DNA from: G942493215 sp942493215
Lineage (GTDB): Bacteria > Bacillota_I > Bacilli_A > RF39 > UBA660
Direction: 5' to 3'
Assembly (NCBI GenBank): GCA_942493215.1
Contig: OW818670.1
Coordinates: forward strand, 372,001 to 436,000
DNA: 64,000 bases
This document shows positions 33,996-43,670 of this stretch, one piece after another. The notes beneath the pieces are model-generated. The model ran no database searches. It was not told the DNA's origin and worked only from the letters and a program-made list of their open reading frames with translations. The translations under genes were made by a program, and so were the position numbers. Numbering within the stretch: position 1 is the first letter of the stretch; each line of letters begins with the position of its first letter.

Positions 33996-34850
33996 TTATT
34001 TTTTTTCAATTTGCTTATTTTCATCAACATATTGATAATTTAGAGCATTTTCGTTTGTAACAACTGATTTTCCTAATCTCATTTCTATTTCTTTTCTCGT
34101 TATTTTTGCAATTTCTCCACCCGATTTAGCAATTTGTTTATTTTCATTCAATCCATACGGTTTGTGTTCTTTAGCAAGTTCTCTAGTAGTTGTTTCACCA
34201 ATATCAGCAAGTAATACTTCTAAATCACTCATATTATCTCTTAAGGATTCATTTCTAAGACCCTTATACACTTTATAGCCTTTAGCAGTCATGCCAGACC
34301 ATTCATGATATATTTCATTCGTAAGAATTGCATATTCTTTGGCATCAGTTATACCATTATCTTGCCATATATCAGTAAGTTTTTTTCTATCTTGTATACC
34401 TTTAATTCTTTTTGCAATCCAATCTTCATCATAACCTTTGATACGATACAAATCTATTGAACGTTGTACTGCAAGTGACGGATCAAATACCTCATCGATT
34501 CTTTCACTGCCAAGTTTCGCTAACCACAGTTTGATCGGTTCAGCGTTTTTACTAGGAATAGATTCGATTATTCTAAACATTCCTTCAGTATCAACGACAT
34601 CCGTTAAACGATATTTGCCATCTTGAGCTCTTAATTTCAACTGGTCACAATTTGTGACTGTTTCATTTCCATCTGCTTTAAGTCTTGACTTAAGCACATT
34701 CCAGTAGTGCCTTGGATTAGTACTATTTGTAAGGACGGTTACAACATCAACAACACTTATATAATATTTTTCTTTTTCAGCATCCCATACCGTTCTTATT
34801 GTTTCATCATTAAATAATTTATTAATTAAATGCATTCTGTCTTGCTTCAT
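33996..34850 (-). CDS. Bro-N domain phage-type antirepressor protein
   Basis: 284 residues. An N-terminal Bro-N domain (about 8-115) is recognisable: W-DAEKEKYYISVVDVVTVLTNS, PRHYWNVLKSRLKADGNE, GKYRLTDVVDTEGMFRIIESIPS. The C-terminal 160 residues (DEDWIAKRIKGIQDRKKLTDIW, LRDNMSDLEVLLADIGE) match the tail common in gut-bacterial versions. Such proteins are prophage regulators or DNA-binding proteins. No other phage gene lies around it, so it is a lone remnant or a mobile morph. RBS AGAGGTGAAAT. Confidence 0.85.
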   Translation of the reverse strand: MKQDRMHLINKLFNDETIRTVWDAEKEKYYISVVDVVTVLTNSTNPRHYWNVLKSRLKADGNETVTNCDQLKLRAQDGKYRLTDVVDTEGMFRIIESIPSKNAEPIKLWLAKLGSERIDEVFDPSLAVQRSIDLYRIKGYDEDWIAKRIKGIQDRKKLTDIWQDNGITDAKEYAILTNEIYHEWSGMTAKGYKVYKGLRNESLRDNMSDLEVLLADIGETTTRELAKEHKPYGLNENKQIAKSGGEIAKITRKEIEMRLGKSVVTNENALNYQYVDENKQIEKK

Positions 34851-34939
34851 TTTTTATTTCACCTCTTTTGATAATCATAGTTTAAAGAAAAAAGAAGAAG
34901 ATAAGTCTAGCAAGTAGTATTAGTACATATTTATACTTA

Positions 34940-35419
34940 TTATAAATTATCGATATAATCCTCTATTAACTTAACCATATTGGGTGTATTACTAACATAA
35001 TCTTTAGGTTTAAAGGTATAGGCTTTCTTAATTATTTTATCTAGTTTGGTAAAATCCTTTAATGGTAAGATATAACCCATTTCCGCAAATTCATTAATTA
35101 TTTCTAATTGATGATTATTAACATGTTCACCATATTCTTTTAAACGAGGAGCAGCAATAACGATTTTATTACGTTTTAAAGAATCCAGAATTGATCCTAC
35201 TCCCCCATGTGTTATAACAATATCAGCTTCTTCTATTAATTTATTAAATTTTTTAGCTGGTAATAAGTCAAATATCTCCATATGTTTAGATTTATATTTA
35301 GTAGTACCTGCTTGAACAATAACTTTATCTTTAATATTACCTTTTTCTATTTGTTTATCAATCGCCTCTAAAAGCCTATTAAAAGGCTTGTCCTGCGTTC
35401 CTAACATAACTAGTATCAT
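34940..35419 (-). CDS. PssE-like glycosyltransferase catalytic subunit (GT28 C-terminal/Alg13 type)
   Basis: 159 residues from the ATG at 35419 that overlaps the preceding stop (TAATG). The fold matches the C-terminal half of GT28/Alg13: VMLGTQDKPFNRLLEAID, VIVQAGTTKY, and the donor-binding ADIVITHGGVGSILDSLK (about 83-100), with EHVNNHQLEIINEFAE later. In capsule systems (Cps14G, PssE) it works with an Alg14-like partner, here the upstream gene. Together they add the second sugar to a lipid-linked primer. The sugar is not deducible. Confidence 0.85.
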   Translation of the reverse strand: MILVMLGTQDKPFNRLLEAIDKQIEKGNIKDKVIVQAGTTKYKSKHMEIFDLLPAKKFNKLIEEADIVITHGGVGSILDSLKRNKIVIAAPRLKEYGEHVNNHQLEIINEFAEMGYILPLKDFTKLDKIIKKAYTFKPKDYVSNTPNMVKLIEDYIDNL

Positions 35420-35889
35420 TAATATATCCACCCCCCATTAACAGCCTTAGGATAGACTTTAAGCATATCTTCCCATTGTACTATAAATAGATCAGCAAAG
35501 TAATAAATAACTTTACCCGTAACCGACTTATTATGGATATTAGCAAACGATTCAATATAAACAATCTTACTACCTAAGATCTTACCAATGCAGCACATAG
35601 GACCTGCCGTATGCGCCCCTGTTGTTACTATAACTTTAGGTCTTACCTTAAGATATATAAATAGACTAACAAAACAATTAGCTAGTAATTTAAAAGGATA
35701 AACCAAAGGATGAGACTTACTACCATAGATTAAATAATCTACTCTATTAGGATAAGTCTCTTTTAGTTCTAAATTAGATTTTGTTTTTTCTGTAACAATA
35801 TGATAGTCATATTTATTAAACATTTCTTTTAGCATTAATAGTTCATTTAAATGACCACCTGTACTAGATATAAATAAGACTTTTTTCAT
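35419..35889 (-). CDS. PssD-like glycosyltransferase membrane subunit (Alg14 type)
   Basis: 156 residues. FISSTGGHLNELLML (about 5-19) and GAHTAGPMCCIGKILGSKIVYIES (about 92-115) are the Alg14 signatures, with a membrane-associated helix near 65-85. It serves as a membrane anchor and activator for the catalytic partner encoded directly after it, with a stop/start overlap of the two genes. RBS GGTGGT. It is the fourth gene of the operon starting with the DUF6056 protein. Confidence 0.87.
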   Translation of the reverse strand: MKKVLFISSTGGHLNELLMLKEMFNKYDYHIVTEKTKSNLELKETYPNRVDYLIYGSKSHPLVYPFKLLANCFVSLFIYLKVRPKVIVTTGAHTAGPMCCIGKILGSKIVYIESFANIHNKSVTGKVIYYFADLFIVQWEDMLKVYPKAVNGGWIY

Positions 35890-35980
35890 TATACCACCTG
35901 AATTAATTATACCACGAGAAACAATAAAAAAAGAATAGTATATTACTATTCATTAAGAATTTTAGTATGCCTTTTTAAAT

Positions 35981-36973
35981 CTAATATTTCCCAACAATAA
36001 ATGAGAATCTAGATGATATTATTTTTCTTTGAACAAAAGTTAAAAATACACAGGTTAACATTGTCATAAAAATAGCACTGATAAACGCATCTATTCTGCC
36101 GTTATTCTGAAAAAAGTTTAGATTGTAATACAATCTATAAATAATAGGGAAAACTACAGATTGATGTAATGCATAATAAATAAGACTGTTTTCTCCAATA
36201 TATTGAATTGCTTTATTGATCGGTAGTAATCTTACAAATAAAATAAAAGCCAATATACCAGCCGTAGCTGATAGATAAAATAAAACAAAGTTGTTATATG
36301 TATTCCAAAACATATCAATACCCGTATGATACAACTTATAATTAAAATATCCCGCAATTGTATTTATCATTAACAGGAAAAAAACATATCTATACTTTAC
36401 AAACTTTTCTAAAAAATCTTGTTTATTATTTTTAATAACAAATCCTAATCCTAAAAACGGTATTGCTGTTAAGCAGGTATCAATATTCCATAACAGGTTT
36501 ATATTAATATATCTGTAATAAAGATAAGACATAACGGCTAAACCAATAATTATAATTGAAATTTTTCTATTATCTTGTTTTGTCAACTTTAAAATAAAAT
36601 AGAATATAACTTCGGCAAAAAATAAACAAGCAATAAACCATAGGGTAAGAAATCTTTGCTGCAATAGTAAGTGTTTCATAAAGTCAAAAAAATTATAAGT
36701 TGTAAACCCAGCCGTCATTAAAGTATATATTAAAATTACTCCTCCAAAACAAAAATAAGGAACAATTAAGGTTTTAAATTTTTTAATAAGAAATGGTTTA
36801 AAACCACTGTAATTTTTAATTGAAAAAACATAGCCTGCTAAAAAGAAAAAAAGAGGCATATGAAATGTGTAAATTTCAAATTTCAATGAATTGAATATAT
36901 TGGTATGAGCTAATAAAACCAATAATATTCCATAGCCCTTTACACAATCTATCCATTCAATACGTCTCTTCAT
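35981..36973 (-). CDS. Acyltransferase-3 family membrane protein
   Basis: 330 residues and about ten membrane segments. The family signature at the N-terminus reads R-IEWIDCVKGYGILLVLLAHT, followed by FHMPLFFFLAGYVF with the conserved residues. The C-terminal region has NSLIYYALHQSVVFP. Such enzymes, for example OafA or WecH, move acetyl or other acyl groups from the cytosol onto sugars of surface polymers. Its position among glycosyltransferases supports capsule O-acetylation. Confidence 0.88.
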   Translation of the reverse strand: MKRRIEWIDCVKGYGILLVLLAHTNIFNSLKFEIYTFHMPLFFFLAGYVFSIKNYSGFKPFLIKKFKTLIVPYFCFGGVILIYTLMTAGFTTYNFFDFMKHLLLQQRFLTLWFIACLFFAEVIFYFILKLTKQDNRKISIIIIGLAVMSYLYYRYININLLWNIDTCLTAIPFLGLGFVIKNNKQDFLEKFVKYRYVFFLLMINTIAGYFNYKLYHTGIDMFWNTYNNFVLFYLSATAGILAFILFVRLLPINKAIQYIGENSLIYYALHQSVVFPIIYRLYYNLNFFQNNGRIDAFISAIFMTMLTCVFLTFVQRKIISSRFSFIVGKY

Positions 36974-37061
36974 TTTATACCACCATAATTATTATAGCAC
37001 AACATAAAAGAATAAAAAAGAATAGTAAATATATACTATTCAACAATTAGTAATAAATAAA

Positions 37062-38003
37062 TTATTTTATTTCTTCTTCAATTATATATCGTGGTCTTTT
37101 TTTAGTCTCACTATATATTTTACCAATATATTCACCAATAATACCCAAAGAAAGCATCTGAATACCGGCTATCAACCAAATAGAAATAGTAATGAATGTC
37201 CATCCTTGAACAGTATTACCGTTAAAATGTCTAATAACTGCGTATATCATAATAATAAAACTAATAGCAGACATGGCAATACCAACATTAAATATTAATC
37301 TAATCGGTTTAATACTGAAGGATGTTATGCCATCAAATGCAAAGGCTAACATCTTTTTTAATGGATATTTACTTTCACCAGCAAAGCGTTCACTACGTTC
37401 ATAAGTTACTATACTGTTTTTATAACCTATTAAAGGAACAATTCCTCTTAAGAATAAGTTTACTTCTTCAAATTGTTCTAAAGCATCCAATGCGCGTTTA
37501 CTCATCAATCGATAATCAGCATGATTAAAAACAATATCAACGCCCATTTTTTTCATTAATTTATAGAAGCATTCGGCTGTAAATCTTTTGAAGAAAGAAT
37601 CTTTTTTACGTTTACTTCGAACACCATAAACTATGTCGCTTCCTTTATTGTATTCTTCAATAAATTTATCAATAACATTAATGTCATCTTGTAGATCAGC
37701 ATCCATACTTATAACAATATCGGCATAGTTCTTTGCTGTCATTAAGCCTGCTAATAAAGCATTTTGATGTCCACGATTACGTGACAAACTAAGTCCAATA
37801 AATAGCTTATTATCGCTATTTATTTGTCTTATAAGTTCCCATGTTCTATCTTTTGATCCATCATTTACATACATAACACGACTATCTTTAGATATAATTT
37901 TCTTGTTTATTAAACTATTCATTTTTAAAGTTAATCTTTTAGTAGTTTCTGGTAAAACTTCTTCTTCATTATAACAAGGTATAACAATATACAATTTATT
38001 CAT
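37062..38003 (-). CDS. GT2 polyprenyl-phosphate glycosyltransferase (GtrB/DPM1-like)
   Basis: 313 residues from the ATG at 38003; the ATG two codons upstream lies inside the RBS zone. The GT-A fold has LYIVIPCYNEEEVLPET, VNDGSKDRTWE and the metal-binding SMDADLQDD (DxD, about 100). Two C-terminal membrane helices are at about 230-252 and 265-288. Relatives put glucose or mannose on undecaprenyl phosphate; the lipid-linked sugar is then used outside by GT-C enzymes, such as the DUF6056 protein encoded immediately upstream (inference). Confidence 0.88.
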   Translation of the reverse strand: MNKLYIVIPCYNEEEVLPETTKRLTLKMNSLINKKIISKDSRVMYVNDGSKDRTWELIRQINSDNKLFIGLSLSRNRGHQNALLAGLMTAKNYADIVISMDADLQDDINVIDKFIEEYNKGSDIVYGVRSKRKKDSFFKRFTAECFYKLMKKMGVDIVFNHADYRLMSKRALDALEQFEEVNLFLRGIVPLIGYKNSIVTYERSERFAGESKYPLKKMLAFAFDGITSFSIKPIRLIFNVGIAMSAISFIIMIYAVIRHFNGNTVQGWTFITISIWLIAGIQMLSLGIIGEYIGKIYSETKKRPRYIIEEEIK

Positions 38004-38013
38004 ATACATCTCC

Positions 38014-39477
38014 CTACTCTTGTGTTAATCCCACGCTGGTTTTATTATATCGCCAAGCAACAGACTGATTACGCCAATCATTTGGATCAGTAGTAATATC
38101 ATCAAAATATAATGCTTTCGGATAAACAGAAAATGGTTTAGTGATTACATCTTTTATATTATCATCATTATATAGTTTTAAACGTTCTCTAAATTCCTTA
38201 TCATAGGTTTGAGCTTCTCCATTTATTAATGATTTAGCTGTATAATATGATAAAAAGTTAGCATGATCTACAATAATTAAACCTCCAAAAATAACTACTA
38301 AAACGATAATAGCAATTCGTTTCTCTTTCTCAAAACTTAAAGGCTTTTTTTCTTTGAAATTATTTAAGATTTTTAATCTAAACCAACCTATCCAATAAAA
38401 TATGTTAATACCTATAAACCAATAATAACTATAATATATTATATTTAGCATCCGGCCATCAGACAAATGTCCCATAGCATATAATCCTGGCGTAAAACTA
38501 GCTGAAAACACGGCATACGTAATTAAAGAGACTAATAATGGATATTTAAAATTATAATTTGTTTTAGAATATACTCCATAAAACAAAATAGATATGAATA
38601 TAAAATAGATAATCGTAATTAAATCTGTCCATTTACTTATATACATAACTGCGCCATAAAATGAAGCTAATATTGAAGTAATAGGCCCCATGCCCACTAA
38701 TTCTTGACCTCTTAAAGCATTTCCTGGAGCCAAAATACTAATAGCAAGACCAATTATACCTGTTAAAAAGGAAATTCCAATAAGAGATAATTTTATCTTT
38801 TTAAAAATCCAATAATATAAATATACTAAAGATAACATTATAAGTTGTAATAAAGCTATTACATAATTGCCACCGCTTATAAAGAATGATAATAAGGGAA
38901 TAATATATATTAAGTATTTCTTTTTTTTCTCATTATAATATTTTAAAAACAAATATATTTCAATCAAAAATAAGGAATAAAAGAACGTATAGTAAATTGA
39001 TCCATTCCACCAATATAAACCTTGAACAGCTGAAGGAATTCGCTGAATTACTATAAATAATGTTATTAAAATAATGCTAAGTGTTTTATTAAAATCAAGT
39101 TTTAAAGCTTTTGTAAAAACATAAGCTATTAACAAATAATTACTAATAATAAAAGTAAATAGTAATATAAATGTTGATAAAAAATATAGGTTATCATTAA
39201 TGGCAGAGGGCTGAAGAGACATTAAAGCAATCCCTGAAAAAGTACCTTGCCAAGTATAATAAAAAGTTTTTACTGTCTGACAAATACTAGAGAATATATT
39301 GCCTAAACCACCTTCGGCAAAAGCCCTGGCTGTATTAACAGTATAGTTATAATCATCAGCCGAAGGATGATTATAAAATGATATCCATAATATTGGTATT
39401 AAACTAATTATGAATATAATTATTATTAAATTTTTATTAATCCGTTTGAATTTCAATTTTTCATCTAATATTTTCAT
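38014..39477 (-). CDS. DUF6056 multi-pass membrane protein, probable GT-C-type
   Basis: 487 residues and about 11-12 membrane segments. The motif ISFYNHPSADDYNYT near residue 35-50 is the Asp-Asp pair in the first outer loop that characterises this family and recalls GT-C glycosyltransferases, which use lipid-phosphate sugars at the outer membrane face. It is the first gene of the operon and is followed at once by a GtrB-like gene, the usual partner. An extended -10 promoter lies at 39526-39531. Confidence 0.75.
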   Translation of the reverse strand: MKILDEKLKFKRINKNLIIIIFIISLIPILWISFYNHPSADDYNYTVNTARAFAEGGLGNIFSSICQTVKTFYYTWQGTFSGIALMSLQPSAINDNLYFLSTFILLFTFIISNYLLIAYVFTKALKLDFNKTLSIILITLFIVIQRIPSAVQGLYWWNGSIYYTFFYSLFLIEIYLFLKYYNEKKKKYLIYIIPLLSFFISGGNYVIALLQLIMLSLVYLYYWIFKKIKLSLIGISFLTGIIGLAISILAPGNALRGQELVGMGPITSILASFYGAVMYISKWTDLITIIYFIFISILFYGVYSKTNYNFKYPLLVSLITYAVFSASFTPGLYAMGHLSDGRMLNIIYYSYYWFIGINIFYWIGWFRLKILNNFKEKKPLSFEKEKRIAIIVLVVIFGGLIIVDHANFLSYYTAKSLINGEAQTYDKEFRERLKLYNDDNIKDVITKPFSVYPKALYFDDITTDPNDWRNQSVAWRYNKTSVGLTQE

Positions 39478-39824
39478 TAATTTCTACTCCTTTTCAAAGA
39501 TAAAGATCAATTAATTTACATATTGATTATACCATAAAAAATACTATGAAGATAGAACTTAGATTCCATAATGAATTGTGTTAGTAGAAAAGCCCACCGC
39601 ACTATTTTTTAATACGAATGACACCTAATCTGATACAATTATGATTATAAAAATTCTTATCATTTTAAAGCTAAATTTTTTCCAATTAGAGGCATTATAA
39701 AAGGATGATTTTCATCATCCTTCATATTTAGTTCATTACATCAAATTATTGTTCACCACTACTATTTGAAAACAAATCTAATATTACTATTTATAAAACT
39801 ATTAATACCTATATATTTATAATT
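39478..39824 (-). other. Intergenic region between two polysaccharide operons
   Basis: 347 bases without a gene. It holds the promoter of the DUF6056 operon (TATAAT with preceding TGG, 39526-39531) and the terminator of the larger upstream operon, GGATGAT-GAAA-ATCATCC (39703-39720) with TTTTATAA. I see no other structure. Confidence 0.6.
39697..39722 (-). terminator. Terminator of the large polysaccharide operon
   Basis: Minus strand: GGATGAT-GAAA-ATCATCC followed by TTTTATAA; the T run is short. Confidence 0.6.
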
Positions 39825-40592
39825 TTAAACCTTTATTTTCATAAATTTTGCCGTTATCATCTGACATATTGTTTTAATAGACCTATGTACATTTATTACA
39901 AAAGCAAACTTTATTTTATTATCCTTTAAAATTTGATATGATTCCTTAAAATTGTTTATATATCCTTTCAATCCATTTGTACTTAGACCCCCGGCCCTCA
40001 TATAAATCAGAAATTCGTTAATGTATACAATCCCAAAGTTTGATCTAACAAGTCTAAGCATAAGGTCGTAGTCTGAAACTTTTTTATATTTTAAATTGAA
40101 TAAACCAATTTCATTATAAACACTTTTCTTTATATATAATGTTGGGTGAGGAGGATGCCAACCAAGCTTTTTCGATACTTTACCAGCTATAACTTTTCTA
40201 ACTGGAAACATCATTTTTTCATGGTCCATAAATAGTAAGTTGCTATATAAAGCATCACAATTAGTTTTCTTAAATTCTTTTGCAATCTTTTCTAAAACTG
40301 CATTACCTGAAAATTTATCATCGGAATTTAAAATCCCTATTATTTCGCCTGTTGCTAATTTAATTCCTTTATTCATTGCATCATATAGTCCATTATCTTT
40401 TTCAGAAATATAGTGCATTTTACCTTTAAATTTTTTTTCATACTCCACTATTATATTTATTGTATCATCACTAGATTTTCCATCAACTACTATATATTCA
40501 TAGTTATCATAGCTTTGGGATAGAACTGATTCAAAAGTTTCAGCAATTGTTTTTGCCGAATTATAACAAACAGTTATTAATGATATTTTCAT
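39825..40592 (-). CDS. GT2 family glycosyltransferase
   Basis: 255 residues. ISLITVCYNSAKTIAETFESVLSQ and VVDGKSSDDTINI at the N-terminus, the metal-binding DSDD-type loop (GILNSDDKF, about 91), and WHPPHPTLYIKKSVY in the acceptor region are all typical of the WcaA-like GT2 enzymes acting in capsule or O-antigen assembly. It has no membrane segment. It is the last gene of the long operon, a likely cytosolic assembly enzyme; the sugar is not known. Confidence 0.87.
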   Translation of the reverse strand: MKISLITVCYNSAKTIAETFESVLSQSYDNYEYIVVDGKSSDDTINIIVEYEKKFKGKMHYISEKDNGLYDAMNKGIKLATGEIIGILNSDDKFSGNAVLEKIAKEFKKTNCDALYSNLLFMDHEKMMFPVRKVIAGKVSKKLGWHPPHPTLYIKKSVYNEIGLFNLKYKKVSDYDLMLRLVRSNFGIVYINEFLIYMRAGGLSTNGLKGYINNFKESYQILKDNKIKFAFVINVHRSIKTICQMITAKFMKIKV

Positions 40593-40614
40593 ACATACCT
40601 CGTTTCTTTATTTT

Positions 40615-43600
40615 TTAATAGATAATCTTGGAATCATATAATTCGACCCCACTATCTTGGAATCCCTCCTGTAATCTTCCACTTAAAATTTGTTTGCTAA
40701 TTCCTTTCTTTAATAAAACAACTATAAAACCGCCGCCGCCAGCTCCTACAATTATTTTACCATCAATTAAGTCTGAACATAAGTTAATTATCTGCTCTAT
40801 ACAGATATTTGATGAACCTTTATCCAATAAAATACTTAAGTCCCACTGCTCGTTCATCAATCTAGCAAATTCATCAATATTTCCTTTTTCCAATTCGAAT
40901 GCCATTAGAATAGCCGTTTTCTGGATTCTATTTATTATTTCCATGATATCCTTATTGAAAGAAATATACTTTAGAACTATTTCTCTTAAAAGATTTCTTG
41001 CGAGCCTTCTTTGCCCAGTATATATTAATACTATTCTTTCATCCAACTCACTTTTAATATTTTGACAAATATCAAGTTTTTTTACATTAAAGGTTTGATT
41101 GGTCCCAGGTTTTGTTGTTACCAATTTTATTCCGCTGATAATTCCACCAACTTGATCTTGCCAGCCACCACCAGTACTCATAAGTTGTTCTGCCATTAAT
41201 ACTTCTTTACATATTATATCATCAGAAATATCTTCACCCATTAGCTCATGTAAAGACTTTAAACAGGCACCTATTAATATACTGCTGGTTCCTAATCCCG
41301 AACCTCGCGGAACTTCTGTCACGTCACTTATTAAATGTAGCCCACCACCTATAGATTTTAAATAGGCTTCTAAATCAATATCATTAATATAAGGAACAAT
41401 ACCACTTGTTATTAAAGAGGCTTTAAATAGAACAAATGGATCATACGGGTTAGAACAATTTAAAATATCATTAATATTATTTATCGTTATTTTAGCACCA
41501 TAATCTATACTCTCTAAAACTATTTCTAATTCTTTAATTTTTTTAACAACAACCCTTATTGGCAATTTATTTTGAAGAGAAAAAGCTGCATTTAAAACAG
41601 TACCACCATTTTCTAAACAATATGGTGGTGTATCCGACCAACCACCACCAAAATTAACACGAATAGGTAATTCCACGGATGCTTCTTTTTTTGCAATATT
41701 AACATTCTTTTTAGTATTCAAAGTTAACTCTTCATTTGTATAATCCTTAATAGTTTCAAATACCTTGTTTAACAAAATGTCACTAGGAACATCACAAAAA
41801 GTTGGATTTTTTCTGCTTAGCATAGAAAGTAATAAATATATTCTCATTTTAACTGAATAAGAATAAAGATTAATATTTTTTAAGAAAAAATCCACTATTT
41901 CATTGACATTTATACTATTCTCCAACAATCCCAATGAAATATTGATATCCTCTTTTTTATTTAAAGATTTAATTATTTTCTCAATCCTAATCTTATTTTC
42001 AAGAGACTTTTTTTCTTCTAGCATAGCTTTATTGTCGCATTTATTAAAGCTGGAAAATAAACTATATCGTTCACTCTTCAACCACGCACTAACCTGTTTT
42101 TTTGAAGCCTTGCACGATAAAATATCATAAATTAGTAATGAAGTTCTAGCACTATCCTCAACAGTTTGGGCAGGCACATATAGTTTAGCATGCCACATAC
42201 TAAGATCATTATTATCCCATATTTCTTTTACATTTATATGGTAGTATTCAAAACAACTATTTAAATTATGTGACATATATACTAGATTATCATTAAAAAC
42301 ATCTTTTGGATTATCCAATATTCCATATATTCTTGTAATATATTTTCTGTTATCTAACTTTAATGTACTTAGACACATATTATCTGGTATTATAACATTA
42401 GTTAAAATCGCATTTGAAACAATAACATTAGAACCTATCAATACATCATCGTATATAATAGAATTTTCAATATAAGAATTACTTCCGATTGTACAACTTT
42501 CACAAACAATACTACTTATTAATGCTGGACTATATTCACTATTATTTATCGAAAATGTACTTTTTTCCCATCCAATAAACTTATAGTTGTCAAAGCTTTT
42601 AGTAATCATATCTAAAAATTCATTTGTTGTTCCAAAATGTATAAACTTTGACGGGAATAATTTTATAATATTAATTCTGTATTTATTTAATACTCCCCAT
42701 ATTTCTTTACGGCATTCTAAAAGTTTTGGACTAATATCCTTTTCAGCCTTTTCACCCAAATACTGCTCATAGGTTGCGGCGCTAGCCATTGGATATAAGA
42801 AATCGCCATAAAAATTTAATTGAACATCTTCGTTAACAAACATATCAATTTTTTTGTTATCAATTTTACCGTTATCTGTAATCAAAGACAATACACTATT
42901 TACAACATCACTATCCATAAATATCGCGCCACTATCAATATCAACATAACCATTTTTAGCAGCGCCAGTTTCAATCAGTTCTTCTTTATTTGCTTTATGT
43001 AAAAATAAACGAACTTCATTCCTACTGCCTGATAGAAAAACTCCATGATGTGTACCTGTTTCAATGTCTGCCTTTATTGATAAAGCTGCTACTTTTTTAT
43101 ATTGAAAGTCTATTTGAAGAGTATTAAATAAAAGCAATGCATCTCCTGATAAAACCAGTATCCCATTTTGCATTCTACTTGGTAAGTTTGAAAATGATAT
43201 GATTAATTCATCAAATAATGTAGAAGGACGACTATCCTTTATCTCTCTAGGGGTTGGCGAAAATAATTTACCACAGGCAGAATATTGTGGAATCCTTTTG
43301 CTATCACCACCGGAATGAATAATCATTATTCTCTTATGTGAAAAAATATTAATATCATCATACATATCTACAATATATCTTAAAACATTAAAAGTAGCAC
43401 CACCAGAACCAATCCTCTTGCCATCCGGATCAGATATAACAATATATTCTGTGCTTTTTGGCAGCATATTATTAGCTAAACGAAAATCTATTTGATCGCG
43501 ATAAGTCATAGCTTGCTGTTCATTAGATGCTGTTATAACAATAATATCCCAAAACACACTACTATCATCCTGTAACAACAAATTATAGTAATTAAATGCG

Positions 43601-43647
43601 TCTATATTACTATCCTTTAGAAAAACATTATTTATTCTATTAGACAT
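40615..43647 (-). CDS. Bifunctional L-fucokinase / fucose-1-phosphate guanylyltransferase-like protein
   Basis: 1010 residues, full-length compared with Bacteroides Fkp (about 950) and plant FKGP. The N-terminal half is the nucleotidyltransferase: DPDGKRIGSGGATFNVL and IHSGGDSKRIPQYSACGKLFSP, then a left-handed helix-like region near 390-440. The C-terminal 350 residues are a GHMP kinase: RVNFGGGWSDTPPY, EVPRGSGLGTSSILIGA (ATP loop, about 792), and VGAGGGGFIVVLLK. In Fkp this turns L-fucose into GDP-L-fucose. The GHMP half is also related to HddA (heptose-7-phosphate kinase), and it sits with hldE, gmhA and gmhB, so a heptose substrate is an alternative. Confidence 0.8.
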   Translation of the reverse strand: MSNRINNVFLKDSNIDAFNYYNLLLQDDSSVFWDIIVITASNEQQAMTYRDQIDFRLANNMLPKSTEYIVISDPDGKRIGSGGATFNVLRYIVDMYDDINIFSHKRIMIIHSGGDSKRIPQYSACGKLFSPTPREIKDSRPSTLFDELIISFSNLPSRMQNGILVLSGDALLLFNTLQIDFQYKKVAALSIKADIETGTHHGVFLSGSRNEVRLFLHKANKEELIETGAAKNGYVDIDSGAIFMDSDVVNSVLSLITDNGKIDNKKIDMFVNEDVQLNFYGDFLYPMASAATYEQYLGEKAEKDISPKLLECRKEIWGVLNKYRINIIKLFPSKFIHFGTTNEFLDMITKSFDNYKFIGWEKSTFSINNSEYSPALISSIVCESCTIGSNSYIENSIIYDDVLIGSNVIVSNAILTNVIIPDNMCLSTLKLDNRKYITRIYGILDNPKDVFNDNLVYMSHNLNSCFEYYHINVKEIWDNNDLSMWHAKLYVPAQTVEDSARTSLLIYDILSCKASKKQVSAWLKSERYSLFSSFNKCDNKAMLEEKKSLENKIRIEKIIKSLNKKEDINISLGLLENSINVNEIVDFFLKNINLYSYSVKMRIYLLLSMLSRKNPTFCDVPSDILLNKVFETIKDYTNEELTLNTKKNVNIAKKEASVELPIRVNFGGGWSDTPPYCLENGGTVLNAAFSLQNKLPIRVVVKKIKELEIVLESIDYGAKITINNINDILNCSNPYDPFVLFKASLITSGIVPYINDIDLEAYLKSIGGGLHLISDVTEVPRGSGLGTSSILIGACLKSLHELMGEDISDDIICKEVLMAEQLMSTGGGWQDQVGGIISGIKLVTTKPGTNQTFNVKKLDICQNIKSELDERIVLIYTGQRRLARNLLREIVLKYISFNKDIMEIINRIQKTAILMAFELEKGNIDEFARLMNEQWDLSILLDKGSSNICIEQIINLCSDLIDGKIIVGAGGGGFIVVLLKKGISKQILSGRLQEGFQDSGVELYDSKIIY

Positions 43648-43670
43648 AAGACAACCAACCTCCTAATGTT

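Noticed and set aside
33996..34850. Prophage
   Set aside because: Only one phage-type gene (Bro-N) is present; neighbours are metabolic and polysaccharide genes, with no att-like repeats visible.
40628..41065. Antisense frame of 145 codons within the Fkp-like gene
   Set aside because: It lies opposite the conserved GHMP kinase motifs and lacks a start signal; a frame shadow.
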